64,000 nt of DNA from Dastarcus helophoroides (lineage: Eukaryota > Arthropoda > Insecta > Coleoptera > Bothrideridae): NCBI GenBank assembly GCA_028583605.1, contig CM053328.1, positions 32,781,578 to 32,845,577 of the forward strand, in the 5' to 3' direction. How positions within the stretch are numbered: the stretch's first letter is position 1; each line of letters starts with the position of its first letter. The notes under the pieces were generated by a model. That model saw only the letters and a program-made list of their open reading frames with translations. It was not told the DNA's origin and did not search any database. Of the stretch, positions 11,585-22,985 are shown piece after piece. Position numbers and translations under genes: made by a program.

Positions 11585-12149
11585 CATCACTTATGAAACA
11601 GAAAATTTAATTTTTAATTTATTTTTTAACTGGTTTTGCTATTCCACAAAACTATTGAATAAATTACACCAGCAACGTCTACTGAACGCATGAGTATATT
11701 GAAAAAATATTAAACAAAAAATACATATAAATTATGGCTGACTAATTATTTATTCTAAGGAAAAATTTCGATGAAATATGTCGACGTTGTTCCAGTCCAC
11801 TTTTTTTTATTAATTTAATTAAAAGTTACCATAGCTCGAATATAGTTGGTTTTACCAACTAGATTCGAATTCAAAACGAACATCGGTTTTATAGGAAGCA
11901 AAACCATTGTGACAGTTTTTTTTTTTGAAATTTCGAGTTTACGTTTATAGTTTTTATTTATTTATTTTTTATTTATTCTTGAAATTATTATTAGAAAAAA
12001 AATTGAAATTTTGAAAGAGAAGTCCAACATTTCAAAAAGTCCAAACATTTAGTCGAGTTTAAAATTATCCTTGTACTTTTTCCAGAAAATGAAGTCTCGA
12101 GCAAAAATTGAATATTAGATTTTTTCAAGTTTTTCTCAAAATTTAATAA

Positions 12150-12312
12150 CTGAAATACAAATCTTGTCCCCTGAAACCAAGAGAGATTAAAAAAAAAACA
12201 CAACAAAGGTTGCTCTAACGAGTTTCGATAGCCAAAAAACTGTGTTTTTTAATCTTTTTTGGTTTCAGGGAACAAAATTTGTATTTCAATTTTTGAAAAT
12301 AACCAAGGACCT
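12150..12312. repeat. Family-A palindrome
   Basis: Inverted arms around 12150-12200 (GAAATACAAATCTTGTCCCC) and 12245-12300 (GGTTTCAGGGAACAAAATTT). The minus strand carries GGCTATCGAAACTCGTTAG, the second half of the hammerhead-like core; the first half is deleted. Ends in AACCAAGGACC as in the other copies. Confidence 0.65.
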
Positions 12313-12959
12313 GTGGGATCCATCAAAATTTAGTGTTAAAGTTCTAATTTGTTTCTATAAATTACCGGTTATGCCAAAAATTGAAATTTCTTTTTTAAAA
12401 AAATAGGTAAATTTGTAGTTTTCTTTTCAAAATTTTTAATTTTTCTAAAAATTTCGATTTTAAAACTGTACCTCATGGCATTTTCAAAATTTCAATATAA
12501 AACTGGAAATGCAGATATTTCCTTAAAATATTGCATTAATTTTCTTAAAACTTTGCTATTTCAATCCCATTAGACTTTTTAAATATTTAAAATTCAAGAT
12601 TTTTAATTAGGGTTTACATTTTTTATCGCAATTTTAATGTTGTTCTTGTGATGTACTAAGCTCATTTTAGCTTCACTGTGCCCAGTTTGCATTTCAACAG
12701 GAGTCAGTAAGGATGCAAAATGATAATAAAGTTGTTGCAAGTTCAGGTTTAATTTAAAAAAAATTAAACTCTAGAAATGGAAATTCTTTAATATATTTTG
12801 AGATTTTTTTAAAATTCTGGATCCTAACAAATACAGTTTAAACTAGAAACGTTTTAATTTTTCTCCAAATTGGAATTAATTTTTGAAATTTTAAATACCG
12901 AATTCTTTCTCCGAAATTGTGACTTTTTCAATTTCTAATTTAAACTTGGAAGTTGCTTT
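12313..12959. other. AT-rich intergenic DNA
   Basis: Low-complexity sequence rich in short T and A runs with TTCGAAATTT-like words, like the large AT-rich blocks further right. No gene seen. Confidence 0.4.
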
Positions 12960-13747
12960 AAAACTTGATGCTCTGTGAAACAAAAGGCTGCGAATAGAAT
13001 AGTACCTTGGAGAAATAAAAAGCTCAGTGCTCTGTTTCAATGGTAATTGAAGACAGGACGACTTTTTAATAGAGCCAAACTCTAGCGACTACAAAAAGTT
13101 CCTTACTAAGTATAATAAAGAGCTGAGAAAGTCTAAAAGGAAAAGCTGGAGACAATTTTGTGAGGGGATCAATGACACGCCCCAGACAATGCGTCTCCAA
13201 AAGATCCTGTCAAAAGACCACTTAAATGGCATTGGGCTGCTTCAGAAATCTGATGGCAGCTACATGGCAAGCAGAAAGGACAGCATTGACTTGTTTTGTA
13301 AACTCACTTTGCTGACTGCATTGAAAGTGTAAATATCCAAGATAACGCTCGGTCAGTAGAGTGCATACATTGCCTCACTGACTAAACAAAAAGCCTATCA
13401 GGAATAATTTTCACTAAAAGAGAAATACAATGGGCGGTAAATTCTTTTTAGCCCCACAAATCACCAGGTGAAGACGGAATCTTCCCAGCCTTGCTACAAG
13501 AGGGCCTAGCGGAGCTTATGACTCCTCCACTAACTCAATTATATAGAGCTAGTTATTGCCTGAGGCACATTCCTCAAACCTGAAAGGAAGTTAGTGTGGT
13601 TTTTATCCCAAAGGCTGGAAGGCGATCTAACGCTCAGCCTAAATCTCATAGGCTTATTAGCCATTTCTCCTTAAAAAAAGTGGAAAATTATAGATCTTTA
13701 AATTAGAAGCAAAGTGCTAACACAGGCACCACTTCACAAGAACCAGT

Positions 13748-14300
13748 TTGCTTATCAATCATGGTAAATATACCAAGACGGCCTTATGTAACCTTATAAA
13801 GAGGACCGAAAAGGCACTAACAGCAAAAGAAATTGCTCTTTGTGCATTCATCGATATAGAGGGTGCCTTCGACAACACCTCATACGAATCCATAAAAAGA
13901 GCTGCACAAAACAAGGGCTTTGCAACAACAACAAACAAATGGCTAAAATCCTTGCTTAGAGGAATAAGTATCAAATCAAACTTGGGAGAAGACTTAGCAA
14001 TGGGTGACTAAGATAAAGGGCTGCCCCCAAAGAGGATATTATCGTCCGCGCTATGATCTATTGTTGTGGACGATCTCCTTCTTAAGTTATACAACTCAGG
14101 CTTTGAAACGCAGAAATATGCAGATGACATTGTCGTCACTGTAAGAGGAAAGTGTGACAGAGTTATATCAAATCTGATGCAAACCGCCCTAAATATCATC
14201 AATAGTTGGTGCTGAAAGAAAAGCCTAAGAGTCAACCCAAGCAAAACGGTTATTATTCCATTCACTAAAAGAAGGAAGTTCTCATTAATAGCTTCCATTA
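13748..14300 (+). pseudogene. LINE reverse transcriptase fragment
   Basis: The longest open piece is 13748-14011, with the aspartate block AFIDIEGAFDN. YADD lies in a different frame at 14117-14128, so at least one frameshift separates the two catalytic blocks, and a TGA follows NSW-C near 14214. Not functional. Confidence 0.75.
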
Positions 14301-14899
14301 TGAAGCGGAGTACAAATTGACTTCTTAAGTGAGAGAAAATGCCTAAGTTTAATGCTAGACCAGAAACTTACTTAGAACACACACCTGACAAAGCTAGTCG
14401 AACGTGCAACAATGGTAAACTGGGACTGACGTCGACTCTTTGGAAAAACATGGGCACTGAATCCCAAAATGATCTTCTGGTCTTACTTGGCGGTTATTAG
14501 ATCAACTGTTACGTACGTCTCGTTAGTATAGTGGCCAAAAGCAAAAAAAGACAGCACAAGATAAACTAGCAAAAGTACAACGTTTAGTATGTTTTGGAAT
14601 CACAAGAGCAATAAAAACTTGTTCAACTGCAGCTCTGAAAGTCATGCTGAATTTCCTCCACTTAACATCTACAGGTAAAGGGGGCGATTCTGAAGGCTTT
14701 AAGATTGGTTCAAGCAGTAGATCTGAAGGAACGAGACTACATCGGACACATGATGATTCTTAAAGGATCTGTGTCATCGGCAACGATAAAACCGGTTGAT
14801 ACAATACAAACCAGGTTACTGTTCGAACACTTCATTTGAAGTGGTCATAAATGATGGCCATATGAGTGGGATGAACCAAAAACCTAAACTACCGCAAGG

Positions 14900-15674
14900 A
14901 TTACTATATCTGATATACGGATGGATCAAAAACAGCAGAAGGAGTTGAGGTCGGAGTATATGGCCCAAGATATAGGCTAACAAAAGCCTTTGGTCAAACT
15001 CCCACAATCTTCCAGGCAGAAGTACATGTCATAGAACTATGGACCCGGGAATTTCTATCGAAGGACTTACAAGAGACAAGGATCTATATTTGTTCAGAAC
15101 AGTCAAGCGTCGCTTAAAGCTTATAAGTAGCTTTACTGTCAAATCCGTACTAGCGTGGGACTGTCTACAACCTACTAAAACAGTTGGCTGCCCGCAACAA
15201 GGTAACCTTGATGTGGGTGCCAGCACACATAGATATTGAAGGAAATGAGATTGCCGATCGCCTAGCTAGAGAAGGTGCAGCATCCACCATTTCTTGGACT
15301 CGAACCGTACTTTGGTATAGCAAAATGTCATGTAAGAAATGAAGTCCACAAATGGAAACAGAAACAGAAAGAATCCCACTGGAAATTAATTTCAGGACAA
15401 AACCATGTGAAAAAGTTCATTACATATTCGCTTTCTAAGACGACGGAACTTTTCGAACTCAGTAAACCGGGTTAAGATTAATATGAGGGTTTCCCATAGG
15501 ACTCTACGCGCTAAGATGTCATCTCAAAAAAAAGGCAAAGCGGAGTCAGGGGCTTACAGTGCTTCTGCAACGAAACTAAGGAAACTTCAGAACACTTACT
15601 TTCCACATGCGAAGCATTGTTTTATAGGCGATTACTTCACCTGGAACAGGTATAAGTTACACCTGCAGAGATAA
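14900..15674 (+). pseudogene. LINE RNase H and C-terminal fragment
   Basis: Conserved RNase H motifs YTDGSK (about 14913) and, about 300 bp downstream, GNEIADRLAREGA (about 15240-15285), with stops and frame changes between them. The tail has CNETKETSEHLLSTCEAL, the usual histidine-cysteine motif at the C-terminus of R1/I-type ORF2. Confidence 0.7.
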
Positions 15675-15828
15675 GTAAAATTCTTCTAGGAAAATTTTAG
15701 GCTTTTAGAAAGGCTTGGGATTTAGGAACAACATATATCGAGGTTTATCACAATAGATCTTCAGGGTCGCAGGGATGAGAGGAATGTATACATTCTGTCC
15801 AACCCAAATCATATCTAATCTAATCTAC

Positions 15829-16200
15829 TGTTACGGGCTTATCGGTTCGATTTATTACACGTGATGGATTATACCACTTATTATCAAATTAACTCGGCAC
15901 ACTTCAACTGAACAGTAACTCACTACTTATTTACTAATTGCTAACCCACTAACTACACTGACTTCTAATTGACTGCCTCGAGAGAAAGCTGACCGCCTTT
16001 TATAGTTTTCGCCCCCGACTTCTAGAACTTTTCGGCAGATAAGGCTTATCGTTTGCCGAAATTTCTGGAACGCTTATCTGCCATTTATTTCGTTATCGCG
16101 GCCGCTTTCCCCTTATCAGATCCTTCTAGAAACTTTTTTTATTTACTAAATTCTACAATTCTATTCTAAATCCTATTTCATCTATTTACATTGCGTTACA
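15829..16200 (-). mobile_element. Solo LTR of the gypsy family (372 bp)
   Basis: Reverse-complement relative of the LTRs at 31677 and 41611, beginning TGTAACGCAATG (at 16200) and ending in CCCGTAACA. Four-bp direct repeats CTAC flank it (15825-15828 and 16201-16204), as expected after insertion and LTR-LTR recombination. It sits exactly at the 3' end of the LINE. Confidence 0.9.
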
Positions 16201-16431
16201 CTACTTTAAAATTTTATTTTTTTTTCAAAATCTCGAAATTTATACTTAAAATTATTATATCTCATTACTTTATATTTTGCGAAGTTGCGGCTTTAAATTA
16301 AAAATTTCTAGAAATATTCATTTCTTAAATTTTGAATGTTTTCTCGATAATTCGCTTCTGAAACGTCAACGTTGAATTGAAATTTTTTGGCGCTTTATTT
16401 TCTACATTTTTTTCTGACATAATAGTCATTT

Positions 16432-16548
16432 ATGATACAAGTGTTAAAAGTGACATTTTATTTTGTGAATGGGGAGTATTGAGGAATGAGCGTAGCGAGT
16501 GGAGCAACCCCACGAACAAAATAAAATCACTTTTAACAAGTGTATCAT
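16432..16548. repeat. Small inverted-repeat element (MITE-like)
   Basis: Arms of about 36 bp: TGATACAAGTGTTAAAAGTG (left) and CACTTTTAACAAGTGTATCA (right), each continuing into AT-rich T-TTATTTTGT and its complement, around a loop containing GAGCGTAGCGAGTGGAG. Related to the hairpins at 19800-20027. Coding capacity none. Confidence 0.7.
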
Positions 16549-16688
16549 ACAATATTTTTTGTAAAACTGTTAAATTAAGAGAAAAAATGCTGTCCCTAGG
16601 GTTGAATTTTAGATTTATTGTTTGCGTGTTGAATTACATATTTGACATTTACATCTGACAATCAAGTCAGGTGGATAGAATGTAACTA

Positions 16689-18833
16689 ACAAGGAAAGGT
16701 CGCGAAGTGTCCGGTGCCGATTTTGCTAATTTTTGGATATGTTTTAAAGGACCAAAATCTAAGAGACACGTATTTTTTTTATCGGCTGATAAACGGTTTT
16801 AAGGGTAGTTTTACCCCCTCAGAGTTGGGACAAAAAATGCAGATTTTGCTGTTTCTCACATACCAAAAATGATATTTGAGTGGTTTCTTTTTCCAAAAGT
16901 TTTGCTTTAACGAGAAATAAAAGAAAAAATTTTTTTCAAAATTTTCCCACCCCCCTCATGGGGGCAAACTACTCCATTTAGAAGTTTTTTAATCATAAAA
17001 ATGGTAATTACGTTAGCAAAATTTTGAAAAAAATATATGTTATTTTATGCACCAAAACTAATTTTACCTGTTTTTGGATTTTGTCGAAAAATATTTTTTT
17101 GGGGGTAAACACCACTTACACGAATACGTATATGATAGGATGTATTTTTGATTTTTGTTTTATTTTTTTTCTGAAACGAAATATTTCAACGAGGAACTAA
17201 AAGAATAATGTTTTTAAGATTTTTTCGGTGACCCCTCATCCCTAACCTCCACCCTTCCCTTATAGGAGGGTGAGCTACCTACTTAAAAAACTGGAAAATT
17301 CGAGATTAATATGATCCCTCTACTATCTATATACACCACAAGAAAAGTTTACTAAATTCTTTTAACCCCACCCCTCCTGATAGGGGTAAATTACCCCTTA
17401 TGAGATTTTTAATTAACAAGAAAATAGTCATTATAACAGCTAAATTTTGAAAAATAAATATTATTTTATACATAAAAATTAATTTAACTTTTATTTGGGT
17501 TTTGGTGAAGGAAAATAGTTTGGGGGTTAACACCCTTTAGGTCAAATGTAATAGGATGTATTTCTATGATTTTTAATTCTTTTTTTATCTGAAACGAAGT
17601 ATTTCAACGAGGAATTAGAAAATTAATTTTTTTGAACTTTTCCAGTCACCTCTCTTCCCCTCTCTCCACCTTATCTTACCAGAGGATGAGTCATCTACTT
17701 AAAAAATCGGAAAATTCGAGATCATTACGATCTCTTTTTATACACCGAAAAAAATTCTCAACTTTTGCACCTTCGTAAGGGGGTAAACTACCCCTTTCTG
17801 AGGTTTTTAAGTATTCCAAATATTCAAAAAATTGTCATTATAACGGCAAAATTTTGAAAAAAAAACACTATATTTTATATACCAAAACTTATTTTATTGA
17901 ATTTTTTTTGGGGTTTGCCGAAAAAAAATTTTTGGGAGTAAACACCCTTTAGAGCAAATACGTATATAAAATATCTATATAAAAACTGCGGTTAGTTGTC
18001 TGAACTTTATAAAAATTTAGAAGTTTTGTATATTAGATATACCTACACGAGAAATATGGGAATTTACTAAAACATTTAAGTGTATATTATTATGGCGGTA
18101 AAGATATTCGTTTCTTTTTTTCTGGAACGAAATATTTCAACAAGAAACAATAAAAATAATTTTTCCGAATTTTTCCAGCCACACCTCGCGTCCTATTTCT
18201 ATCAGAAGGATAAGTCACCGGGGATGAAAAATGCAAAAATTTAAAACCTTTCTAAACTCTGTTTTGTGGTATCTAGAGAGACAGCAATGATCTCGAATTT
18301 CCAGTTTTTCAAGTAGATAGCTAACTGGCTCACTCTACTGGTATGCCAAGACGAAGGGTGGGAACGGTAGAACCAAAATTTAAAAATAATATTTTTCTAC
18401 CTTCTTTAAAATACTTCGTTTCAAAAATGTATTTCGATAAAATCCAAAAACAGGTAAAATTAGTTTTGATGTATAAAATAACATTTATTTTTTTCAAAAT
18501 TTTGCTGACGTAATTACCATTTTTATGCTTAAAAAACTTCTAAATGGGGTAGTTTGCCCCCATGAGGGGGATGGGAAAATTTAAAAAAAAATTTTTTCTT
18601 TTATTTCTCGTCAAAAGAAAACTTTTGGAAAAAAAACGACACAAATATCATTTTTGGTATGTGAGAAACAGCAAAATCTGCATTTTTTGCCCCAACTTTG
18701 AGGGGGTAAGACTACCCTTAAAACCGTTTATCAGCCAATAAAAAAAATGCGTGTCTCTTAGATTTTGGTCCTCTAAAACATATCCAAAAATTAGCAAAAT
18801 CTGCGCCGGACACTTCGCGACCTTTCCTTGTAA
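16689..18833. mobile_element. Foldback element with about 410-bp terminal inverted repeats
   Basis: The left end reads ACAAGGAAAGGTCGCGAAGT and the right end is its complement at about 18833. Arms match, with few differences, for about 400 bp (16689-17095 against 18425-18833), including TTTTGGATATGTTTTA and CTCATGGGGGCAAACTAC. The centre holds further direct copies of the inner arm (spaced about 410 bp: near 16950, 17360 and 17770), each with CCCC-flanked GGGGTAAA-CTACCCC boxes. No transposase. Resembles FB-type or other long-TIR nonautonomous transposons. Confidence 0.8.
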
Positions 18834-19594
18834 GTAAAACAATTGTTAGTTGTTTAATGTTTATTAGTAACCACAATTGAACCTATCCTAAAATATTGTA
18901 GATTTTATGGCTAATAAACATGAATTTTGAAGAAAAGATTGGAAATTAAAGCAATTTTATTATTCCATCTGATGTTGAAGCAACAGCAAATACATCAACT
19001 GAGATTTATTGCTCCAGAAATCGGGACAAAAATATGATGGTATGAAATAAAGAATCTAGCGGATAACTTCACTAAAAATATATTTTTGGTTTACGCCGAA
19101 GGAAATTCTAAGTTATGGAATCTCTCTATGATAAAAGCTAGTTTTTAAATCAAACTAGGATATAAGCAAGTATTAAAACCAGCGTACAAGATTTTTTTGA
19201 ATGAAGCTCCAGACACCAAATATGCAGTAAAAAGTTGCGTCAGTTTTTGGATTATTTGGAGTCTGTCGCTCTCAAGAATTTTGTAAATTAACACTGGATG
19301 ATATTGAAAAATCTTTGTTTTATATTATGAAGACTAAAAGCAACATCTGTCCTGGTTTTTGCACGGATTACTTTGCATAAATACCTCTGCAATTACTTCT
19401 CAGGAAAACTAAAATAAGTAACCGTTCAGATTGTAATAGTAATATTAATATTATAAATAAATAATTTATAACTATTTTGAATGTTTTAATGTTTGGAAAC
19501 ACAATATTGTTGGACCAGTCCGTTCAACCAAAAAAAATATCTTTCTAATTTTACCAGTACAGCTTTCTATTTTGTATTGCATATTGCTATATAT
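18834..19594. other. Intergenic AT-rich DNA with a decayed insertion remnant
   Basis: No gene recognised. Near 19505-19540 the words GGACCAGTCCGTTCAACCAA match the outer end of family-A palindromes, so an old copy probably inserted here. Confidence 0.35.
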
Positions 19595-19791
19595 CAGTGT
19601 TTCCTAAACAGTGGGTCACAACCCGGCAGCGGACCACAAAAATAAAATACCAGGCTGCAGAATTGTCTTCATACTCACAAATGATTAATTCTTTCCAGCA
19701 TTAAGATATAATTAAAACATCTTTTAGTGGGTGGCGAAGGGAAAATATTAAAAACAACCGGGTTAGGGCAAAAAAAGTTTGGGAAACACTG
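19595..19791. mobile_element. hAT-type MITE (197 bp) with 8-bp target duplication
   Basis: Ends CAGTGTTTCCTAAACAGTGG and AAAGTTTGGGAAACACTG are imperfect inverted repeats of the hAT type. Direct flanks CTATATAT (19587-19594) and CTATATTT (19792-19799) fit the 8-bp duplication that hAT transposases make. No coding capacity. Confidence 0.85.
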
Positions 19792-19846
19792 CTATATTTA
19801 CTTTTAACACTAGTGCGAAAAAAACTTTTTCGCACTAGTGTTAAAA

Positions 19847-20027
19847 GTGTTTTTGTCACGTGTCATTATAAAAGTCAATTTTTAGTTCACTTATCAATGA
19901 ACTAAAAATGTCACTTTTAATAACAGTTTTACAAAAAAGTGTTTTTGACACGTGTCATTATAAAAGTCAATTTTTAGTTCACTATCAATGAACTAAAAAT
20001 ATAACTTTTAATGACAGTTTTACAAAA
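19847..20027. repeat. Tandem pair of about 91-bp hairpin units
   Basis: Two direct copies, each running from GTGTTTTTG-CACGTGTCATT through AGTCAATTTTTAGTTCAC and its internal complement to AACAGTTTTACAAAA. A perfect short palindrome AACACTAGTGCGAAAAAAAC lies just left (19806-19846). The DD41D transposon inserted at the right edge. Confidence 0.75.
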
Positions 20028-20029
20028 TA

Positions 20030-22253
20030 TACAGCGTGTTACAAAAGTCCGAGCCGCTACTTCAGGAGCATATTCTACACATTAAAATATGAAAAATGGT
20101 GAAATACATTTTTTTCTTTAAATTGCCTCCTAACGGAGATATGACCATTTAAAGATGGCGCCCCTAAAGTGGTTTTTTTACTACAAAAAGTTAACGGTTA
20201 GTAGCAAAGTCATGAAATTGGGCAAGCAGTTAAAGAATTGGATTAGGCATATTCTCATGTAACATATTTTTTAAATAAGCAGTAGCGTAGTGTGTAGGGG
20301 GTTGCCCGCGATTATTTTTTCCCGTAACTTTTTTGTATTGCAATATTTCGACACAAAAGTGCCATAATCGTAAAAAGCAACATTTTTTATACAAAAAAGG
20401 TACTCTTTCTCAAAGTCGCTAAAAGTAACCGTTTCCGAGAAAAAGGCGTTTAAATAATCCTATCCTGTCTTCGAAATTCTAACTAATTTGTATAAGAAAA
20501 AATAAGTTGGTCATGCAAACTGATCATAAAGAAAACAATTGTACTTGACAATATCTGTCAGAGATTGACGTTGTGTCACTGATAAAATTTGGTCGTAAGC
20601 TGTAAACTTTAGCAGTTTTTGTTGTCAATAGTAAGTGTAGTAGTTTTTTAACTTTTCATTATTTTGATAAAATGGACTATTCAAATCAAGAAATGGCCGA
20701 TATGCATTTCATGTACGGGCTTGCAAATTGTAATCGTGCTGAAGCAAGACGGCTTTATGCTGAACGTTTTCCTAATAGACACCTACCAGGAGAAAAATTG
20801 TTCCAGAAAATTCATGCTCGTTTATGTGAAACAGGAAATTTTGTTTTCAAAGGTGAACGTGTTGGAAGGCCAAACGCAAACGTTGCTAATGTAGAGGAGC
20901 GTGTGCTTCAGCGAGTTGTAGAAGATCCATGTGTCAGCACTTGCTTTAGCCGAAGGAGTAAATCACGTCTGGCGAATTTTGAAATTTTACCAATTTTACC
21001 TCTATTATTTTCAAAGACTGCAAGGGTTACTTGCTGCTGATTATCCTCCAAGAATAGAATTTTGCAACTGGCTATTGCATAAGATCGCTGAAAATGAGAA
21101 CTTTCCATCGCTCATATTATTTACGGACGAAGCGGGTTTTACCAGAAACGGGATACTTAACTTTCACAACATGCATCAGTGGCAAGTTGAAAATCCCAAT
21201 GCAGTTATTCAGTCGAGACATCAGCAACATTTTTCACTTAACATTTGGGGAGGAATAATAGGGGACTCTAGAATTGGACCGTTTTTTTTACCTCATAGGT
21301 TAACAGGAGCATCATATAGACATTTTTTGCAAACAGAGTTACCCGTGTTACTTGAAAATGTTCCACTCATAACAAGACAGCGAATGTGGATAATGCACGA
21401 TGGGGCACCTGCCCATTTTAGTGCAGTTGCTAGGGAATTTTTGAATAACAACTATCATCAGCGATGGATAGGTCGAGGAGGTCCGATACCATGGCCATCT
21501 AGGTCTCCTGACCTCAACCCACTCGATTTCTACTTATGGGGACATCTAAAGCAGATCGTCTACTCCACACCAGTTGACAATATCAATGATCTTCGTGAAC
21601 GAATTGAAAATGGGTTCAACCAGATTCACAATACACCAGGCATTTGCGAAAGAGTAAGGAGTTCCCTTAGAAGACGAGCCGAGCAATGTATTGCTGCAGG
21701 GGGCAGTAATTTCGAACACTTGCTTTGATTTTTTTTTTCTTAATTTTGTACTATTTTTATATCAATGCAGTTAGTAGTGGATAAATTAGAAATTTGCAAA
21801 ACGAATTCTAATAAATGCAACAATTTTGTTTAAACGCTTTTTTCTCGGAAACGGTTATTTTTAGCGACTTTGAGAAGGAGTACTTTTTTTGTATAAAAAA
21901 TGTTGCTTTTTACGATTATGGCACTTTTGTGTCGAAATATTGCAATACAAAAAAGTTACGGCAAAAAATAATCGCGGGCAACCCCCTACACACCACGCTA
22001 CTGCTTATTTAAAAAATATGTTACATGAGAATATGCCTAATCCAATTCTTTAACTGCTTGCCCAATTTCATGACTTTGCTACTAACCGTTAACTTTTTGT
22101 AGTAAAAAAACCACTTTAGGGGCGCCATCTTTAAATGGTCATATCACCGTTAGGAGGCAATTTATAGAAAAAAATGTATTTCAACATTTTTCATATTTTA
22201 ATGTGTAGAATATGCTTCTGAAGTAGCGGCCCGGACTTTTGTAACACCCTGCA
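20030..22253 (+). mobile_element. DD41D Tc1/mariner-group transposon with about 420-bp inverted ends
   Basis: Left end TACAGCGTGTTACAAAAGTC and right end (complement) TGCAGGGTGTTACAAAAGTC, flanked by TA. Arms (20030-20453 and about 21828-22253) match through GCCTAATCCAATTCTTTAAC-type sequence to TTTCCGAGAAAAA. One transposase gene lies between. High arm identity and a nearly open transposase suggest recent activity compared with the other DNA transposons here. Confidence 0.9.
20672..21728 (+). pseudogene. DD41D transposase, one frameshift from open
   Basis: The first frame (20672 to about 20935) starts MDYSNQEMADMHFMYGLANC and gives the helix-turn-helix DNA-binding domain. The second frame (about 20935-21728) gives the catalytic domain: ILFTDEAGF (Asp 1), MWIMHDGAPAH (Asp 2) and SPDLNPLDFYLWG (Asp 3, 41 residues after Asp 2), ending FEHLL then TGA. 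The two differ by one base near 20935, inside the linker, so this copy is probably inactive unless the base is an assembly error. All three catalytic aspartates are present. Total about 350 residues, normal for the group. Confidence 0.88.
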
Positions 22254-22258
22254 TATTT

Positions 22259-22358
22259 TCTCTCTGACAACTATCCTATGAGAAGCTATCTCCTTCCAGC
22301 TGTGTAGATAAGTCTCGGATAGCTTCTCTCAGGATAGGTGACACCTATGTCAGAGAGA
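22259..22358. repeat. Short hairpin repeat
   Basis: Arms CTCTCTGACA-ACTATCCTATGAGAAGCTATC and GATAGCTTCTCTCAGGATAG-TGTCAGAGAG (small gaps) form a stem of about 30 bp. Looks like a minimal MITE directly beside the DD41D element. Confidence 0.6.
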
Positions 22359-22864
22359 AATGTACGAAATAAAGTGTCTGATCTAAACTTACTTTTGGTT
22401 ACTCTTTCTCTAAAATTTTTATTTTAAGTAGAAAAAAACTCTTTTTCCACAGAGTGTTATCTGAAAATTATGACATTTCTTTTTACTTTTTTAATGTTTT
22501 TAAAAAGTTAGGAATTTCAAAAAATGTATATTTTAAAAATTTGAAATAAACACACTTTTTGTATCTTTTCCCAAAGGTTGCTAATTAAAATGTAGAAACA
22601 ATACTATATTCAGAGATGTAGGCTGATGCAACACTTAGCACGAAATTATTATAGTTACCAATGTGCCAAAAAAGCTAAACTTTTATTTTAGATTTGGTCA
22701 TGTCAATTGCTGATATCTTGGTATTTAGGTAAATTATTCAATTACAGGTAAGTAGTAAAACATTTATTCAAAAAAATACACAGAAGTACTCTCTGCATCT
22801 ATACTCCATATTTACTGCTAATCTAAAGGAAAGGAGATTTAAAGACTTGAAAAATGTCGAAAAT
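22359..22864. other. Gene 2 downstream flank, nothing recognised
   Basis: AT-rich sequence between the hairpin and the gene 2 poly(A) signal. No frame or repeat identified. Confidence 0.4.
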
Positions 22865-22870
22865 TTTATT
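22865..22870 (-). terminator. Likely poly(A) signal of cubilin gene 2
   Basis: AATAAA on the minus strand, about 116 nt past the gene 2 stop at 22986. First good hexamer after the stop; AT-richness makes chance matches common. Confidence 0.45.
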
Positions 22871-22985
22871 AATAAATAAAAAATTTAAAGAGCTCATATC
22901 GACCATTCATCTGCAAATAAAAAAAATAGTTAATTAAAATTGGTAACGAAAGTGAAGAGATTATTTTTAAGCTTATTTATGGTTA

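Larger units (their letters stand above)
12960..15828 (+). mobile_element. Degenerate LINE with RT and RNase H (R1/I-like)
   Basis: A 5'-truncated non-LTR retrotransposon with many stops and frameshifts. Visible in order: an RT N-terminal linker region (about 12960-13400), RT palm block with CAFIDIEGAFDNTSYESI (13840-13900), catalytic YADDIVVTV (14117-14143), an RNase H domain beginning YTDGSKTAEG (about 14913) and ending WVPAHIDIEGNEIADRLA (about 15210-15270), and a C-terminal zinc-knuckle-like C-x-C ... H-x4-C (about 15555-15620). RT plus RNase H in this order is typical of I and R1-group LINEs. The 3' end is a short (ATCTA)-type repeat at about 15812-15828. Confidence 0.8.

Noticed and set aside
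9504..22985. Gene 1 and gene 2 as one long gene
   Set aside because: Gene 2 has a stop and C-terminal cubilin-like end at 22986; gene 1 begins with ATG and a signal peptide at 9503.
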